The notes below the pieces were generated by a model. It was not told the DNA's origin and did not search any database. It saw only the letters and a list, made by a program, of their open reading frames with translations. Made by a program: the position numbers and the translations under genes. 64,000 bases of DNA from Dorea sp. D27. Its GTDB lineage: Bacteria > Bacillota > Clostridia > Lachnospirales > Lachnospiraceae. Shown piece after piece: positions 34,713 to 43,748 of this stretch (position 1 is its first letter; each line of letters starts with the position of its first letter). The DNA lies in contig NZ_KQ236745.1 of assembly GCF_001185345.1 (NCBI RefSeq), positions 453,355 to 517,354 on the forward strand, given 5' to 3'.

Positions 34713-35945
34713 ATGAATATCAGACAGATAACAGAAGACAAGAAGGCATATCTGGACTATTTATTGCTGGCAGACCCTCAGGAAAGCATGATTGACCGTT
34801 ATCTTGACGACGGCGAGATGTTCGTGCTGTGCGACCGGGAACAGGTAATGACCGTCGCGGTCGTGGCCGTGCTGAAAAACAGGAAATGCGAGCTTAAGAA
34901 TATAGCGACGAGACCGGAGCACCAAGGCAGGGGATATGCCAGATATATGATCCATTATTTGTGTGAGCATTACAGCAACCGGTGTGACACGCTGTATGTC
35001 GGCACGGGCAACTGTGCCAAGAGTATTGGGTTTTATGAGAAATGCGGGTTCGTAAATTCCCATATAGTCATGAATTTTTTTATTGACAATTACGATGAGC
35101 CGATTTATGAGGACGGGAAGCTGCTGACGGACATGGTGTATCTTAAGAAGTATCTGGATTCCGAAGTGGATGTCAAGAAAGTGGTGAACCTGGCTCTGGA
35201 AGCCGGAAGGATACTTCTGAAAAACGGGGGTGAGATCTTTCGGGTGGAAGAGACGATTACCCGTATATGCAATCGTTTCCACGTGGATAAGGTAGATATA
35301 TTCACGCTGAGCCACGGCATATTCGTGAGCGCTGAAAACGGTGTGCAGGAAGCATATACGAAGGTGAAGCACGTACCCCTTTCCGCTCCCCACCTTGGGA
35401 TAGTCGCTGAAGTGAACGATCTGTCCAGAGAGATATCGGCGGGCCGTGTCGGGGTGGATGAGGCGCTTCAGAAGCTTGGGGAGATAGACGATATTCCACC
35501 CAAACGCGGCTACTTTCAGATACTGGCCGCCGGGGCAGGGAGCGGGTTCTTCGGTTTCCTGCTCGGTGCCTCGGCTCTGGAGAGCATCATCGCGTTTAGC
35601 ATCGGCTGTCTGCTCTATATGTGGGTGCTCGTTGGAAAGCGGCATCATATGTCAAAGATTATCATTAATATAGCCGGAGGCGTGATTATAACCGCACTGG
35701 CTATCGCGGCCGTCCATCTGCCCTTTCCCGAGAAGGTCAGGCTGGAGGGGATGATTATCGGCTCCATCATGCCGCTCATTCCTGGGGTCGCGTTTGTCAA
35801 TGCGATCCGCGACATAGCAGACAGCGATTTCCTGTCAGGAACGGTGCGGATGATAGATGCCCTGCTCGTGTTTGTATATATTGCCATCGGAGTGGGAATC
35901 ACACTTAGTATCTATAATAATATGTTAGGAGGGCTGGCGCTTTGA
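34713..35945 (+). CDS. GNAT acetyltransferase fused to ThrE-type (DUF1212) exporter subunit
   Basis: 410 residues in one frame. Residues 1-147 are a GNAT domain (acetyl-CoA loop RPEHQGRGYARYMI, then NCAKSIGFYEKCGF). Residues about 155-410 are a DUF1212/ThrE N-terminal domain (VVNLALEAGRILLKNGGEIFRVEETI, IFTLSHGIFVS) followed by five membrane helices. ThrE pairs with a small DUF3815 protein to export threonine or serine, and that partner follows here with a TTGA overlap. The fusion suggests that an acetylated amino acid or analogue is exported, or that acetylation controls export; this is inference. Confidence 0.88.
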   Translation: MNIRQITEDKKAYLDYLLLADPQESMIDRYLDDGEMFVLCDREQVMTVAVVAVLKNRKCELKNIATRPEHQGRGYARYMIHYLCEHYSNRCDTLYVGTGNCAKSIGFYEKCGFVNSHIVMNFFIDNYDEPIYEDGKLLTDMVYLKKYLDSEVDVKKVVNLALEAGRILLKNGGEIFRVEETITRICNRFHVDKVDIFTLSHGIFVSAENGVQEAYTKVKHVPLSAPHLGIVAEVNDLSREISAGRVGVDEALQKLGEIDDIPPKRGYFQILAAGAGSGFFGFLLGASALESIIAFSIGCLLYMWVLVGKRHHMSKIIINIAGGVIITALAIAAVHLPFPEKVRLEGMIIGSIMPLIPGVAFVNAIRDIADSDFLSGTVRMIDALLVFVYIAIGVGITLSIYNNMLGGLAL

Positions 35946-36412
35946 TACATGACATTTTTATGAATGTTGCCTGCCCGTTTATAGGGACGATGGCATATGC
36001 GGTGCTGTTCAACGTACCAAAGAGATATTACCTTAGCTGTGGTATGACCGGCACGGCCGGCTGGCTTGTCTTTGCCTTATCAGGCCGGTATACGTCCTCT
36101 GCGGTAGCGGCATTCCTTGGCGCGCTTGTCGTGGTGCTCATCTCCAGGATGCTCACGGTGAGGATGAAATGCCCGATAACGATATTTCTCGTCTCCGGCA
36201 TCTTTCCGCTCGTGCCCGGAGCCGGCATCTATTATACGGCCTATTATCTTGTAACGAACCAGCTGTCCCTCGCCGCCCAGAAAGGCCTGGACTCTATCAA
36301 GATCGCGTTCGGAATCGTACTTGGAATCGTATTTATCGTATCCATACCGAGAGAATTCTTCCAGATTCGTTACTGGAAGGAAAGAAGAATTAGAAAAGGT
36401 TGGAGCAAATAG
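35942..36412 (+). CDS. Threonine/serine exporter small subunit, ThrE_2 (DUF3815)
   Basis: 156 residues with four or five membrane helices, matching the split C-terminal half of ThrE (CPFIGTMAYAVLFNVP; GIFPLVPGAGIYYTAYYLV). TTG 35942 overlaps the stop of the fusion gene and has AGGAGG eight to nine bases upstream, so the two are translated together and should form one exporter. Confidence 0.87.
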   Translation: MIHDIFMNVACPFIGTMAYAVLFNVPKRYYLSCGMTGTAGWLVFALSGRYTSSAVAAFLGALVVVLISRMLTVRMKCPITIFLVSGIFPLVPGAGIYYTAYYLVTNQLSLAAQKGLDSIKIAFGIVLGIVFIVSIPREFFQIRYWKERRIRKGWSK

Positions 36413-36428
36413 GAAAATATGGTACAAT
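36400..36428 (+). promoter_or_regulatory. Promoter ahead of the sirtuin-like gene
   Basis: TTGGAG (36400-36405) and TACAAT (36423-36428), 17 bases apart, overlapping the end of the exporter gene. Confidence 0.6.
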
Positions 36429-36464
36429 AATAATACGATAAACAGCAGGAGGGAGGGCTGGCGT

Positions 36465-37205
36465 ATGTTAGGAAAGACGCTATTGGACATATTGAAGGAA
36501 AGCAGGTATACTACAGTTTTAAGTGGTTTTGGCATGCTCCTGGAAAGCGGGTACCCTGCAATCAGAGATGGGGATGAGTCGTATGAGATCGAGCAGAGGT
36601 ACGGCTATTCCGTGGAGGAGATATTCAGCAGCTCCTTCTACTCCACGAGGAAAGAGCAGTTCTATGAATTTTACCGCAACGAGATACTGAAAATGCTGGA
36701 TAAGCCGCCTGGCAAATGCTTTTATGAGATGGCGGAGCTGGAGAAAAGAGGCCTTGTCCAGTCGGTCATCACGAGACGCATCTATGGACTTCCACAGAGG
36801 GCCGGCTGTAAAAATGTCGTCAATCTCCACGGCAGCGTGTATGAGAACTACTGTCCACACTGCGGAAAGGAATATCCGGTCGAGTATATCACCGGGTCGA
36901 AGAGGATACCGCTCTGCCAGGTATGCAGTACACCGATACGCCCAAAGATATGCCTGTTTGGCGAGATGGTCGACAACCGTGTTATCACTGAGGCGGCAGA
37001 AGAGGTCCGGAAAGCAGACGTACTGCTCGTGCTCGGGACCAATCTGAAGACCTATCTCTGCAGCCAGCTGATTGATTACTATGAAGGAGATAAGCTCGTT
37101 CTGATCAATCCGGAGAAGCACTTCTCGGATAAGCTGGCCGATGTAATCGTACATAAGAGTGTAGAAGATGCACTTGGAGAAATACTAAAAGAATTAGGAG
37201 AATGA
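36465..37205 (+). CDS. Divergent Sir2-family (sirtuin-like) protein
   Basis: 246 residues. The zinc site is intact (Cys130, Cys133, Cys151, Cys154) and the catalytic-type His122 is in VVNLHGSV. The NAD site is not: the usual GAGxS is [11 protein letters not shown] (residues 19-29), FRG is replaced by AIRDG, and the usual TQNIDGLHQ reads TRRIYGLPQ (103-111), losing the key Asn and Asp. It may have lost deacylase activity or use a different reaction on NAD. ATG 36465 follows GGAGGGAGGG. Its end overlaps the ATG at 37202, and gltX follows directly; a link to translation is unproven. Confidence 0.82.
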   Translation: MLGKTLLDILKESRYTTVLSGFGMLLESGYPAIRDGDESYEIEQRYGYSVEEIFSSSFYSTRKEQFYEFYRNEILKMLDKPPGKCFYEMAELEKRGLVQSVITRRIYGLPQRAGCKNVVNLHGSVYENYCPHCGKEYPVEYITGSKRIPLCQVCSTPIRPKICLFGEMVDNRVITEAAEEVRKADVLLVLGTNLKTYLCSQLIDYYEGDKLVLINPEKHFSDKLADVIVHKSVEDALGEILKELGE

Positions 37206-37207
37206 TC

Positions 37208-38665
37208 ATGAGTAAAGTAAGAACAAGATTTGCACCGAGTCCTACCGGAAGAATGCATGTAGGAAATCTGAGAACAGCGCTGTATGCGTATCTGATTGCG
37301 AAGCATGAAGGCGGGGACTTTATGCTCAGAATCGAAGATACGGATCAGGAACGCTTTGTGGACGGTGCGCTTGAGATTATTTACCGTACGCTTGAGAAGA
37401 CCGGACTCATCCATGACGAAGGGCCGGATAAAGACGGGGGTGTGGGCCCTTACGTACAGAGTGAGAGGAATGCCTCCGGATTATATATGGAATACGCCAA
37501 GAAGCTTGTCGAGCAGGGGGATGCGTACTATTGCTTCTGCGACAAGGAGCGCCTGGATTCGTTAAAGAGCAAGGTGTCGGAATCTGGAACGGAGATTGTC
37601 GCCTATGACAAGCACTGCCTGAACCTGAGCAGGGAAGAGGTGGAGGCGAACCTGGCGTCAGGCAGGCCGTATGTAATCCGTATCAATATGCCGGCGGAGG
37701 GGACGACGACCTTCCATGATGACATATATGGAGATATCACGGTTCCGAATGAAGAGCTGGATGATATGATTCTTATGAAATCAGACGGATATCCGACCTA
37801 TAACTTTGCCAATGTCATCGACGACCACCTCATGGGTATCACCCATGTAGTACGCGGTAATGAGTATCTGTCCTCCGCGCCGAAATACAACCGTCTGTAC
37901 GAGGCTTTCGGATGGGAAGTTCCGACTTATGTACACTGTCCGCTTATCACGGATGAGAACCACAAGAAGCTGAGCAAGCGCTGCGGGCATTCTTCCTATG
38001 AAGATCTGCTGGAACAGGGATTTGTGTCCGAGGCGATTGTCAATTATGTGGCGCTGCTTGGATGGTGCCCGGAAGACAATCAGGAGATCTTCTCGCTGGA
38101 GGAACTCGTGAAGGCATTTGACTATCGCCATATGAGCAAATCCCCGGCCGTATTTGACGTTGTGAAGCTGAAATGGATGAACGGTGAATATCTGAAGGCC
38201 ATGGACTTTGGCAGATTTTATGAGATGGCAGAGCCTTATCTGAAAGAGGCCGTTACAAAGGACTATGATTTGAAGAAGATTGCAGCGCTCGTGAAGACGA
38301 GGATAGAAATATTCCCAGATATCAATGAACAGATCGACTTCTTTGAGGAGCTTCCGGAGTATGACACGGCAATGTACTGCCATAAGAAGATGAAGACGAA
38401 TGAAGAGAATTCCCTGGAAGTGCTTACAGATATCCTTCCTGTGCTGGAGGCACAGGATGATTACAGCAATGATGCGCTGTTCGGGGTGCTGAAGGGTTAT
38501 GTGGATGAGAAAGGCTGCAAGGTGGGATACGTGATGTGGCCGGTGCGTACGGCCGTATCAGGCAAGCAGAATACACCTGGAGGCGCCACGGAGATTATGG
38601 AGATACTCGGGAAAGAGGAATCTCTGAAAAGGATACGCAGGGGAATAGAATTATTAAGCAGATAA
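37208..38665 (+). CDS. gltX: Glutamyl-tRNA synthetase
   Basis: 485 residues, class I. The HIGH-type motif is HVGN (17-20) in [18 protein letters not shown] and the KMSKS-type motif is KKLSKR near residue 257. It charges tRNA-Glu (and perhaps tRNA-Gln for later amidation, as is usual in Firmicutes). ATG 37208 has GGAG seven bases upstream; an ATG six bases earlier overlaps the sirtuin stop. The helicase gene follows after nine bases. Confidence 0.96.
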   Translation: MSKVRTRFAPSPTGRMHVGNLRTALYAYLIAKHEGGDFMLRIEDTDQERFVDGALEIIYRTLEKTGLIHDEGPDKDGGVGPYVQSERNASGLYMEYAKKLVEQGDAYYCFCDKERLDSLKSKVSESGTEIVAYDKHCLNLSREEVEANLASGRPYVIRINMPAEGTTTFHDDIYGDITVPNEELDDMILMKSDGYPTYNFANVIDDHLMGITHVVRGNEYLSSAPKYNRLYEAFGWEVPTYVHCPLITDENHKKLSKRCGHSSYEDLLEQGFVSEAIVNYVALLGWCPEDNQEIFSLEELVKAFDYRHMSKSPAVFDVVKLKWMNGEYLKAMDFGRFYEMAEPYLKEAVTKDYDLKKIAALVKTRIEIFPDINEQIDFFEELPEYDTAMYCHKKMKTNEENSLEVLTDILPVLEAQDDYSNDALFGVLKGYVDEKGCKVGYVMWPVRTAVSGKQNTPGGATEIMEILGKEESLKRIRRGIELLSR

Positions 38666-38674
38666 GAGGTATGT

Positions 38675-40516
38675 ATGAGTTTAAACAGTGCTCAGATTGA
38701 GGCGGTCGCCCACCACGAAGGACCCTGTATGGTCCTGGCAGGTCCCGGTTCCGGGAAGACACTCACCATCGCTAAACGAATTGAATATCTGATTCAGAAG
38801 CATAAGGTAAGGCCAGAAGAAATTCTGGTCATTACCTTTACCAAGCATGCATCCAATGAGATGAAAAAACGGTTTCAGGCCGTGATGGGAGAACAGCTGC
38901 CGGTTACGTTCGGAACGTTCCACGGCATCTATTATGGGATTCTGAAATGGGCCCGTGGAATCGGTCAGCATAATCTGCTTACGGAAGAAGAACGATACCA
39001 GCTTCTGCGTCAGATCCTATCAGAGTCGCACCTGGACGGAGTCCTCTCGGAAGAAGAGGAAAAGGACTACGTGAAGGATCTCTCTACAGAGATTGGAAGG
39101 ATTAAGAACGACCGGCTGGATATCCACACGTATGAATCTGCCCGGTTCGGAACGGAGCGGTTTCGGACGATTTACCGCGATTACGAGGCGGCGAAGAAAA
39201 AATGGAATAAGATTGATTTCGAGGATATGCTGCTGCTCTGCTGCCAGATGTTCCTGCAGCGTCCGGATATACTTGAAAAGTGGCAGCAGAAATTCCGCTA
39301 CATACTTGTAGACGAATTTCAGGACATCAACCAGGTGCAGTATGATGTGGCGCGCATGCTGGCGTCACCAGAAGACAACTTGTTTGTGGTTGGAGATGAC
39401 GACCAGTCTATCTATGGGTTCCGGGGTGCCAGGCCAGGGATTATGGCGCAATTTAAAAAAGACTATCCGGATGCCAGGCAGGTGCTTCTCGATGTGAATT
39501 ACAGATCTACGTCCCATATTGTCAACGGGGCGCTCAGAGTAATCGGACACAATCAGAACAGATTCAAAAAGGCGGTCCGTTCAGACAGAAGGCCGGGGGA
39601 GACGGTGCACGTTCAGGAAGTGAAAGATTGTGTGGATGAGGGCACATACGTCGAGGAGCAGATACGTAAGCTGAACGCCCGGGGAATCCCTTACAGCCAG
39701 ATAGCCGTCCTGTACAGGACGGCCCTTGACGCGAGAGCGCTGTCGGAACGTCTGATGGAATACCAGATACCTTTCACTATGAAAGAGTATATGGACAACA
39801 TCTATGACCATTTTATCGCCCGGGACATCAGCAGCTATTTCCATCTCGCTCTGAAAGAATACGAACGCAGGTATTTCCTGCAGATTGCGAACAGGCCGAA
39901 CCGGTACATCGGTCGGGACAGCATGAGCGGGGAACCTGTATCATATGAATCTCTTCGCCGTTTCTACTGTGACAAGGACTGGATGATGAACCGGATAGAC
40001 CAGCTGGAGTGGGATATGAAGATGATGGAGAACAAGCCGCCATATCTTGCAATCCAGTATATAAGAAAAAGTATCGGTTATGACGAGTTCCTGAAGGAAT
40101 ATGCGGCATACAGGCAGATACCTGGCCAAGAGCTCTTTCAGGTGCTCGATGAGATACAGGAACTTTCCAGAGGATGCGAAACGATTGGCGCCTGGTTTGC
40201 GCGTGTGGAGCAATATAGAACTATGCTGAAGGAACAGCGAAAGAAGAACGCAGACGCCGGGGAGAGCGTATCCCTGATGACGATGCACGGTTCCAAAGGG
40301 CTGGAGTACGATACCGTGTTTATCATCCAGGGCAATGAGGGGGTAGTTCCATATAAGAAGGCGAAGACAAAAGAGGAGATAGAAGAAGAGCGGCGGCTCT
40401 TTTATGTCGCCATGACGAGGGCGAAGCGAAAGCTTATCATCAGCTATGTCAAAGAAAAAAACGGGAAAGAAGCCAATCCCTCCCGTTTTGTAAATGAATT
40501 ATTCCTCACTGTCTGA
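38675..40516 (+). CDS. UvrD/PcrA-like superfamily I DNA helicase
   Basis: 613 residues, shorter than PcrA (about 720-740). Seen: Q motif SLNSAQIEAV, Walker A GPGSGKT (23-29), TFTKHASNEMKKR, Walker B VDEFQD, GDDDQSIYGFRGA, NYRST and the C-terminal TMHGSKGLEYD and FYVAMTRAKRKL. The 2B region and the C-terminal extension are reduced. It should unwind DNA 3' to 5' in repair or restart; which of the several UvrD paralogues it is cannot be said. ATG 38675, GAGG upstream. The last 18 bases overlap the convergent DUF1292 gene. Confidence 0.9.
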   Translation: MSLNSAQIEAVAHHEGPCMVLAGPGSGKTLTIAKRIEYLIQKHKVRPEEILVITFTKHASNEMKKRFQAVMGEQLPVTFGTFHGIYYGILKWARGIGQHNLLTEEERYQLLRQILSESHLDGVLSEEEEKDYVKDLSTEIGRIKNDRLDIHTYESARFGTERFRTIYRDYEAAKKKWNKIDFEDMLLLCCQMFLQRPDILEKWQQKFRYILVDEFQDINQVQYDVARMLASPEDNLFVVGDDDQSIYGFRGARPGIMAQFKKDYPDARQVLLDVNYRSTSHIVNGALRVIGHNQNRFKKAVRSDRRPGETVHVQEVKDCVDEGTYVEEQIRKLNARGIPYSQIAVLYRTALDARALSERLMEYQIPFTMKEYMDNIYDHFIARDISSYFHLALKEYERRYFLQIANRPNRYIGRDSMSGEPVSYESLRRFYCDKDWMMNRIDQLEWDMKMMENKPPYLAIQYIRKSIGYDEFLKEYAAYRQIPGQELFQVLDEIQELSRGCETIGAWFARVEQYRTMLKEQRKKNADAGESVSLMTMHGSKGLEYDTVFIIQGNEGVVPYKKAKTKEEIEEERRLFYVAMTRAKRKLIISYVKEKNGKEANPSRFVNELFLTV

Positions 40517-40834
40517 TTCGTCAAATTCCTGCATGTCCAGCCATTCATCAAAGGCATCCGCAGCGATTTCATATTCATCATCATCTTCGATATTTTCCAG
40601 TTCGGGTTCTCCCGGAGCCGTCTCTTTATAACGGTAGATGTACACGTCGCCTTCCTCGCTGTCTCCGTTTTCATCAAGCGGGAGGAGTGCGATATATTCA
40701 TTGCCGCCGGCCTCATATACGGTGAGGATGGCACATTCCACCACTTCGTCATTATCAAGCGTCAGAGTAACCATAGGTGTCTCGTCATGTCCGCAGCAGT
40801 CATCGTGTCCGCAATTGCATTGCTGTTCGCTCAT
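40499..40834 (-). CDS. DUF1292 domain protein
   Basis: 111 residues, very acidic. The N-terminus is Cys/His-rich (MSEQQCNCGHDDCCGHDE), possibly metal-binding, followed by the DUF1292 core (TLTLDNDEVVECAIL ... EYIALLPLDE) known from small Firmicute proteins of the YrzB type, usually next to the Holliday-junction resolvase gene yrrK. Here it is separate. Function unknown. AAAGGAG precedes the ATG on the - strand, with a TATAAT-like box about 30 bases further up. Confidence 0.85.
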   Translation of the reverse strand: MSEQQCNCGHDDCCGHDETPMVTLTLDNDEVVECAILTVYEAGGNEYIALLPLDENGDSEEGDVYIYRYKETAPGEPELENIEDDDEYEIAADAFDEWLDMQEFDESDSEE

Positions 40835-41027
40835 AGTTTTATCTCCTTTTATATACAGAATTATATCTTACATATCAAGATACATTAACTGTACCAAAGG
40901 AACGTATAAAAAGCAAGGGAGTTTTTGCCATCGTCAGGCGGATGGGAAAAGAGTAGCCAAAACAGTGAAAATAGTGTAAAATATATCTGTGCGTTTGAAA
41001 AATAATGCATAAGGAGGATAAAACATT

Positions 41028-42038
41028 ATGAAGAAGAGGAGAATGTTAAGTGTAATAGCGGTGATGCTTATCTGTGTATGTGCGCTGTCAGGCTGTAAAA
41101 AAAATGTAGGGACGCCGGAGGACAATGCTGTAAAAGATGAGGAGTCCGATGATAATATAGAAGGGGACGACGAAGATGCCTTTGTGTTCGGCTTCTCCGT
41201 AATCGATATGCAGAACCCTTATTTTATAACGCTGGAAGGCGCGACACGAGAGGCCGTAGAAAGTAACGGGTATCGTATGATCACGAAGGATCCGGCTTCT
41301 GACGCGGCAACGCAGGGGGCGCAGATACAGGAGATGATAGACGAAGGCATCGATGCTGTCTTTCTCTGTCCCGTCGACTGGGAGGAGATAACAGATTCGC
41401 TCAAAGCGCTGAAGGATGCGGGAGTCCGGATTATAAATGTGGACAGCCAGGTGAAAGAGATGGAGTATGTGGATGCATACATAGGTTCTGACAATCATAA
41501 CGCCGGATTTATATGCGGGGAGGACCTGATAGCAAAGCGCCCCGACGGAGGCAAGATCGCTATACTGGAGTGTCCGACCCAGAATTCTATCAATGACCGC
41601 ATCACGGGCTTTGAGGAAGCGATTGCAGAAGCGGAAAAGGGCTTTGAAGTTGTGGCGAGGGAAGACACCGGAGGCGAGTTTGACAAAGCACTGGAGGCTT
41701 CGAAACGGATTCTGGAAGAGAACCCGGACATCACCGCAATCATGTGCGGTAACGACCAGATTGCGGTAGGTGCGATGACCGCGGTGAATCTCGCTAAGAT
41801 GGAAGACGTCATCATTTATGGTGTAGACGGATCTCCTGACATAAAGAAGGAGTTTAAAAAAGCTGGATGCCAGATAGCCGGGACAGCGGCCCAGTCTCCT
41901 ATCAATATGGGCAAGACGGCGGCAAAGACGGGAATCAGCATTTTAAAGGGCGAAGAGTTCGAGCCGGAAGTATATGAAGAAGTATTCATGATTAATAAAG
42001 ACAATGTTGATATGTATGGAATAGATGGCTGGCAATAA
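41028..42038 (+). CDS. Sugar-type periplasmic-binding lipoprotein, orphan
   Basis: 336 residues. Lipoprotein signal with LSGC (lipid Cys23), an acidic linker and a ribose-binding-type (Peripla_BP_4) domain: FGFSVIDMQNPYFITLEGA, DGVD-like LCPVDWEEI, a hinge GGKIAILECPTQN and CGNDQIAVGAM. The family binds sugars or autoinducer-2-like ligands for ABC import or chemosensing. No permease or ATPase gene lies near; the following gene, 16 bases after the stop, is a non-catalytic GH13 protein. ATG 41028 follows AAGGAGG. The upstream gap 40835-41027 shows only A/T-rich promoter-like sequence. Confidence 0.88.
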   Translation: MKKRRMLSVIAVMLICVCALSGCKKNVGTPEDNAVKDEESDDNIEGDDEDAFVFGFSVIDMQNPYFITLEGATREAVESNGYRMITKDPASDAATQGAQIQEMIDEGIDAVFLCPVDWEEITDSLKALKDAGVRIINVDSQVKEMEYVDAYIGSDNHNAGFICGEDLIAKRPDGGKIAILECPTQNSINDRITGFEEAIAEAEKGFEVVAREDTGGEFDKALEASKRILEENPDITAIMCGNDQIAVGAMTAVNLAKMEDVIIYGVDGSPDIKKEFKKAGCQIAGTAAQSPINMGKTAAKTGISILKGEEFEPEVYEEVFMINKDNVDMYGIDGWQ

Positions 42039-42054
42039 CAGGAAGGACTTAGGT

Positions 42055-43746
42055 ATGAGAGCAGTTGAGGGGAAACCATTGCCGTTAGGCGTTACAATCA
42101 CTGAAAACAGGATTAATTTTTCCATCGCAGTGCCGGAGGCCAAGATGTGCAGCCTTCTGATTTACGAGGCCGGAAACCGTGAACCGTGCGGGATGTTCCC
42201 TGTGGAGCAATCGGTCGGGGAGGTGCACTTTACTGCACTTGAAGGCATGGAAGGAGAGGCGTATGAATATAATTATATGTTCGATGAACGGATTGTGGTT
42301 GACCCTTATGCCAGGGCACTGGCGGGCAGGAGCGTATGGCGCCGGGAATATGACATACAGCAGCATGAAGTGAGGGGAATCATACAGACCGGGACATATG
42401 ACTGGGAGGACGATACGCCGCTCCAAATCCCTTATAATGAAGTGATAGCGTACAGTCTCCATGTCCGTGGATTTACGAAGCACAGCTTATCCAAAGCGGC
42501 ACATAAAGGTACGTTTGCCGGAGTTGTGGAAAAGATACCGTATCTGACGGAGCTTGGCATCAACCAGATTCACTGCATGCCTGTCTATGAATTTGAGGAA
42601 AGCCTGCAGTACACGAATTACTGGGGATATGGAGACGGATTCTTTTTTGCTCCCAAAAGCGCCTATGCAGCGTCCGGCGATGGGGTAAAGGAACTGAAAG
42701 ACATGGTGAAGGCGTGCCATAAGGCCGGCATTGAAGTCGTGCTCGAAATGCCGTTTACCGATAAGACGCCGAAGCAGCTGATGGTTGAATGCCTCCGGTA
42801 TTATATGCTGGAGTACCACGTTGACGGTTTTATCATGAATCCGGCGGTGGCGCCGATGGAGACGCTCTACGGCGATTCTATCTTGAAAAAGACTAAGATC
42901 ATGAGGCATGATATGGGCTTTCAGACCGTGATGCGCCGATTTCTGAAGGGGGACGAGGGCATGGTTGGAGAGGCCATCTACTGGCTGAAGCATAATTCCA
43001 GGCAGGATGGAATATTCAACAGTATAACCGGCCATAACGGTTTCACGCTTAACGACCTCGTATCCTACGATGGGAAGCACAATGAAGCAAACGGGGAGAA
43101 CAACCTGGACGGTCCAGATTATAACTACAGCTGGAACTGCGGGGCGGAAGGGCCTACGAGAAAAAAGGCGGTCCTGCAGCTGCGCAGGAGGCAGATGAGA
43201 AACGCATTCTTCCTGCTCCTGCTTGCCCAGGGCACGCCGTGCATTCTGGCGGGCGATGAATTTGCCAACTCCCAGAAAGGGAACAACAATGCTTACTGCC
43301 AGGATAATCCAACCGGATGGATTGACTGGGGAAAAGCAGAAAAAGAATCAGAGCTGTCCACCTTTGTAAAAGGGCTCATAGCCCTCAGGAAGAAGCATCC
43401 GGTGCTGTATCCTGAGAAGGAGGCGGAAGGTATCGATATGCTTTGCTGCGGAATGCCTGACGTATCCTACCATGGAGAAAACGCGTGGAAAATACCTTCT
43501 GAGGTGTCCAGCAGGCAGCTGGGAGTCTATTATTATGGAGCATATGCCGACGACGATGACTGCTTTGTAGTCTATAACATGCACTGGCTTCCGCATACAT
43601 TTGCGCTGCCGTCCCTGCCAAAAGAAAAGAAATGGTATGTGGCGGCCTCGACGAAAGATGGTATACTTGCGGAAGGCAGGCAGCTTGAGAACCAGCGGCT
43701 CATTGAAGTCGAGGAGCGTACGGTTATTATGCTGACAGGACGGTAA
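42055..43746 (+). CDS. GH13 glycogen-debranching (GlgX-like) homologue lacking catalytic residues
   Basis: 563 residues against about 650-700 for GlgX. The N-terminal CBM48-like domain and the barrel are recognisable (VRGFTKHS; NYWGYGDGFFFAPKSAYAA; DLVSYDGKHNEANGENN; LAGDEFANSQKGNNNAYCQDN). All four GH13 catalytic regions are altered: region I DVVYNH is EMPFTD (231-236); the nucleophile Asp of DGFRFD is Asn262 in DGFIMN; the segment with the acid/base Glu is deleted; the third Asp in TAHDG is Asn328 in TGHNG. It should still bind alpha-glucan but not cut it. ATG 42055 has AGGAAGGA. Co-transcribed with the binding lipoprotein. Confidence 0.88.
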   Translation: MRAVEGKPLPLGVTITENRINFSIAVPEAKMCSLLIYEAGNREPCGMFPVEQSVGEVHFTALEGMEGEAYEYNYMFDERIVVDPYARALAGRSVWRREYDIQQHEVRGIIQTGTYDWEDDTPLQIPYNEVIAYSLHVRGFTKHSLSKAAHKGTFAGVVEKIPYLTELGINQIHCMPVYEFEESLQYTNYWGYGDGFFFAPKSAYAASGDGVKELKDMVKACHKAGIEVVLEMPFTDKTPKQLMVECLRYYMLEYHVDGFIMNPAVAPMETLYGDSILKKTKIMRHDMGFQTVMRRFLKGDEGMVGEAIYWLKHNSRQDGIFNSITGHNGFTLNDLVSYDGKHNEANGENNLDGPDYNYSWNCGAEGPTRKKAVLQLRRRQMRNAFFLLLLAQGTPCILAGDEFANSQKGNNNAYCQDNPTGWIDWGKAEKESELSTFVKGLIALRKKHPVLYPEKEAEGIDMLCCGMPDVSYHGENAWKIPSEVSSRQLGVYYYGAYADDDDCFVVYNMHWLPHTFALPSLPKEKKWYVAASTKDGILAEGRQLENQRLIEVEERTVIMLTGR

Positions 43747-43748
43747 AT

